A stretch of 31,182 bases of DNA from JBBQWS01 sp038210415 (GTDB taxonomy: Bacteria > Actinomycetota > Actinomycetes > Prado026). This document shows positions 30,717 through 31,182 of this stretch, piece after piece (positions within the stretch are counted from its first letter, which is position 1; each line of letters begins with the position of its first letter). The stretch spans positions 1 through 31,182 of the forward strand of contig JBBQWS010000041.1 in assembly GCA_038210415.1 (NCBI GenBank). The letters run 5' to 3'. The notes below the pieces were generated by a model. The model did no database searches, was not told where the DNA came from, and saw nothing but the letters and a program-made list of their open reading frames with translations. The position numbers were made by a program, and so were the translations under genes.

Positions 30717-30791
30717 CTACTGACGCGGGGCGAACAGCCACGCGGCCACGGACAGCATCGCGATGACCTCGGTCCAAGCCTTGCGCTCCAT
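30717..30791 (-). CDS. Possible 24-residue single-helix membrane mini-protein
   Basis: A short open frame starts at ATG 30791 and stops at TAG 30717-30719. The product begins MERKAWTEVIAMLS and continues VAAWLFAPRQ: charged start, one hydrophobic helix, charged end. TATGCT (30803-30798) is a good -10 ending six bases before the ATG, so transcription would start at the start codon (leaderless). No ribosome-binding site is needed in that case. It could still be chance; conservation in relatives would decide. Confidence 0.35.
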   Translation of the reverse strand: MERKAWTEVIAMLSVAAWLFAPRQ

Positions 30792-30797
30792 TCCACC

Positions 30798-30803
30798 AGC
30801 ATA
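30798..30803 (-). promoter_or_regulatory. Candidate -10 of a minus-strand promoter next to the repeat
   Basis: TATGCT read on the minus strand fits TANNNT. It drives toward the mini-ORF at 30717-30791 and, further on, antisense to the hypothetical gene. No clear -35 is visible in the C-rich sequence beyond. Confidence 0.4.
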
Positions 30804-30860
30804 CCAACTCTGCCCCACCTACCCCGACACCCAGGCCGCCCATCCACCCCGTAACCGCAC

Positions 30861-31182
30861 CCCCTAACCCCCCCAACCCCTTTCGCCACAAGGGTCCCCT
30901 GATGCCACTAGATCGAGCTCACGAGGCGGTCATGACCCGCGACGAGGCCGAGCCCGCACACGTGGCGCTACCCCATGGCGACACGCTTCACCCCCGCTAG
31001 CGGGGCGGACTGGGCGACGTGGGCGGCCTTGCGCACACGCCAACCGCCGGAAGGCGGGTGAAGCGGAACACTGCGGATCTGCCGCCACCCGAGCGAACGA
31101 GATGAGTGCTCCGCGAGCTCGGCCTAGTGGCATCAGGGGACCCTTGTGGCGAAAGGGTTGGGGGGTTAGGGGTTAGGGGTTA
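30861..31182. repeat. Large foldback repeat element with nested stems (right copy)
   Basis: The outer arms are a perfect 34-bp inverted repeat, 30878-30911 with 31124-31157, extending inward with two mismatches to 30920 and 31115. A second, inner stem CGCTTCACCC (30984-30993) with GGGTGAAGCG (31056-31065) lies inside the 194-bp centre. Outside the arms, the left side is C-runs (30861-30880) and the right side G-runs, ending in TTAGGGG units to the window edge. No open frame in it looks coding. It shares its modules and spacing with 60-252, so it belongs to a dispersed family. It may extend past 31182. Confidence 0.85.
31166..31182 (+). repeat. TTAGGGG telomere-like tandem tract at the window edge
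   Basis: The units TTAGGGG, TTAGGGG, TTA run into the edge and are preceded by GGGTTGGGGGG. Four G-runs in a row can in principle form a G-quadruplex. It is part of the outer end of the foldback element, and the left arm shows the complement CCCCTAACCC at 30861-30870. The tract length cannot be judged. Confidence 0.6.

Noticed and set aside
30713..30729. CCCGC/GCGGG hairpin after the hypothetical gene as a terminator
   Set aside because: A five-pair stem without a T-run is too weak to call as a separate feature; it is noted in the gene entry.
30861..31182. CRISPR array or transposon with coding capacity
   Set aside because: Repeats are inverted, not regularly spaced direct repeats, and no transposase-like frame exists in the element.

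Overview
The window is high-GC DNA from an actinobacterium. The evidence is a mycothiol-dependent formaldehyde dehydrogenase (mscR), a DUF3107 protein, a DUF6758 protein, a MoeZ fusion protein, many GTG starts and several starts with no leader. A backbone block of moeZ, tetR, DUF3107, MiaE2-like ferritin fold, DEAD-box helicase and orphan ParA matches, as I recall it, the order of Mycobacterium tuberculosis Rv3206c-Rv3213c. I cannot name the genus. About 28 genes are supported; I see no tRNA, rRNA, CRISPR array, transposase or integrase.

Layout. 1-252: a gene end and a half copy of a repeat element. 253-4860: moeZ (minus), a PuuD-like gamma-glutamyl hydrolase and a TRIC-type channel (plus), a PNPOx-like protein, a small secreted protein and a LysE exporter (minus). 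4886-8459: an SDR / aldehyde dehydrogenase / glutamine-synthetase-like operon (minus). Upstream of it on the same strand are a FadR-type regulator, a choline/ethanolamine-kinase-like gene, an alpha/beta hydrolase and a repeat-bearing hypothetical gene. 12239-19289 is the conserved backbone, interrupted by an APC permease (13181-14668) and also holding an L,D-transpeptidase and a zinc-ribbon gene. 19357-20651: a hydrolase and an anti-sigma-like ATPase (plus). 20690-30143 is a long minus-strand run: RecB-like nuclease, MBL hydrolase, mscR, DUF6758, MaoC, DUF2332, SUFU-domain, general stress protein, acyl-CoA dehydrogenase, CoA ester lyase, EamA permease. 30161-31182: one plus-strand hypothetical gene, a possible 24-codon membrane mini-ORF, and a large foldback repeat running to the window edge.

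How genes work together. (1) The GS, SDR, ALDH, PuuD-like hydrolase, APC permease and FadR-type regulator make a coherent gamma-glutamylation route for a small amino alcohol, most likely ethanolamine. Gamma-glutamylation would be followed by alcohol oxidation, aldehyde oxidation and release of glutamate. A kinase of the choline/ethanolamine family sits beside it. The GS and permease promoters share a GGTTCG-type palindrome that could be the regulator's operator. (2) mscR and the MBL hydrolase form a mycothiol-dependent formaldehyde detoxification pair. (3) MaoC, acyl-CoA dehydrogenase and CoA ester lyase resemble the C4/C5 arm of the ethylmalonyl-CoA pathway, but ccr and ecm are not in the window.

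The most unusual non-coding signal is the repeat family at both ends. The right copy has a 34-bp perfect inverted repeat around a nested stem and ends in G-runs with a TTAGGGG telomere-like tract. The left half copy keeps the same internal spacing.
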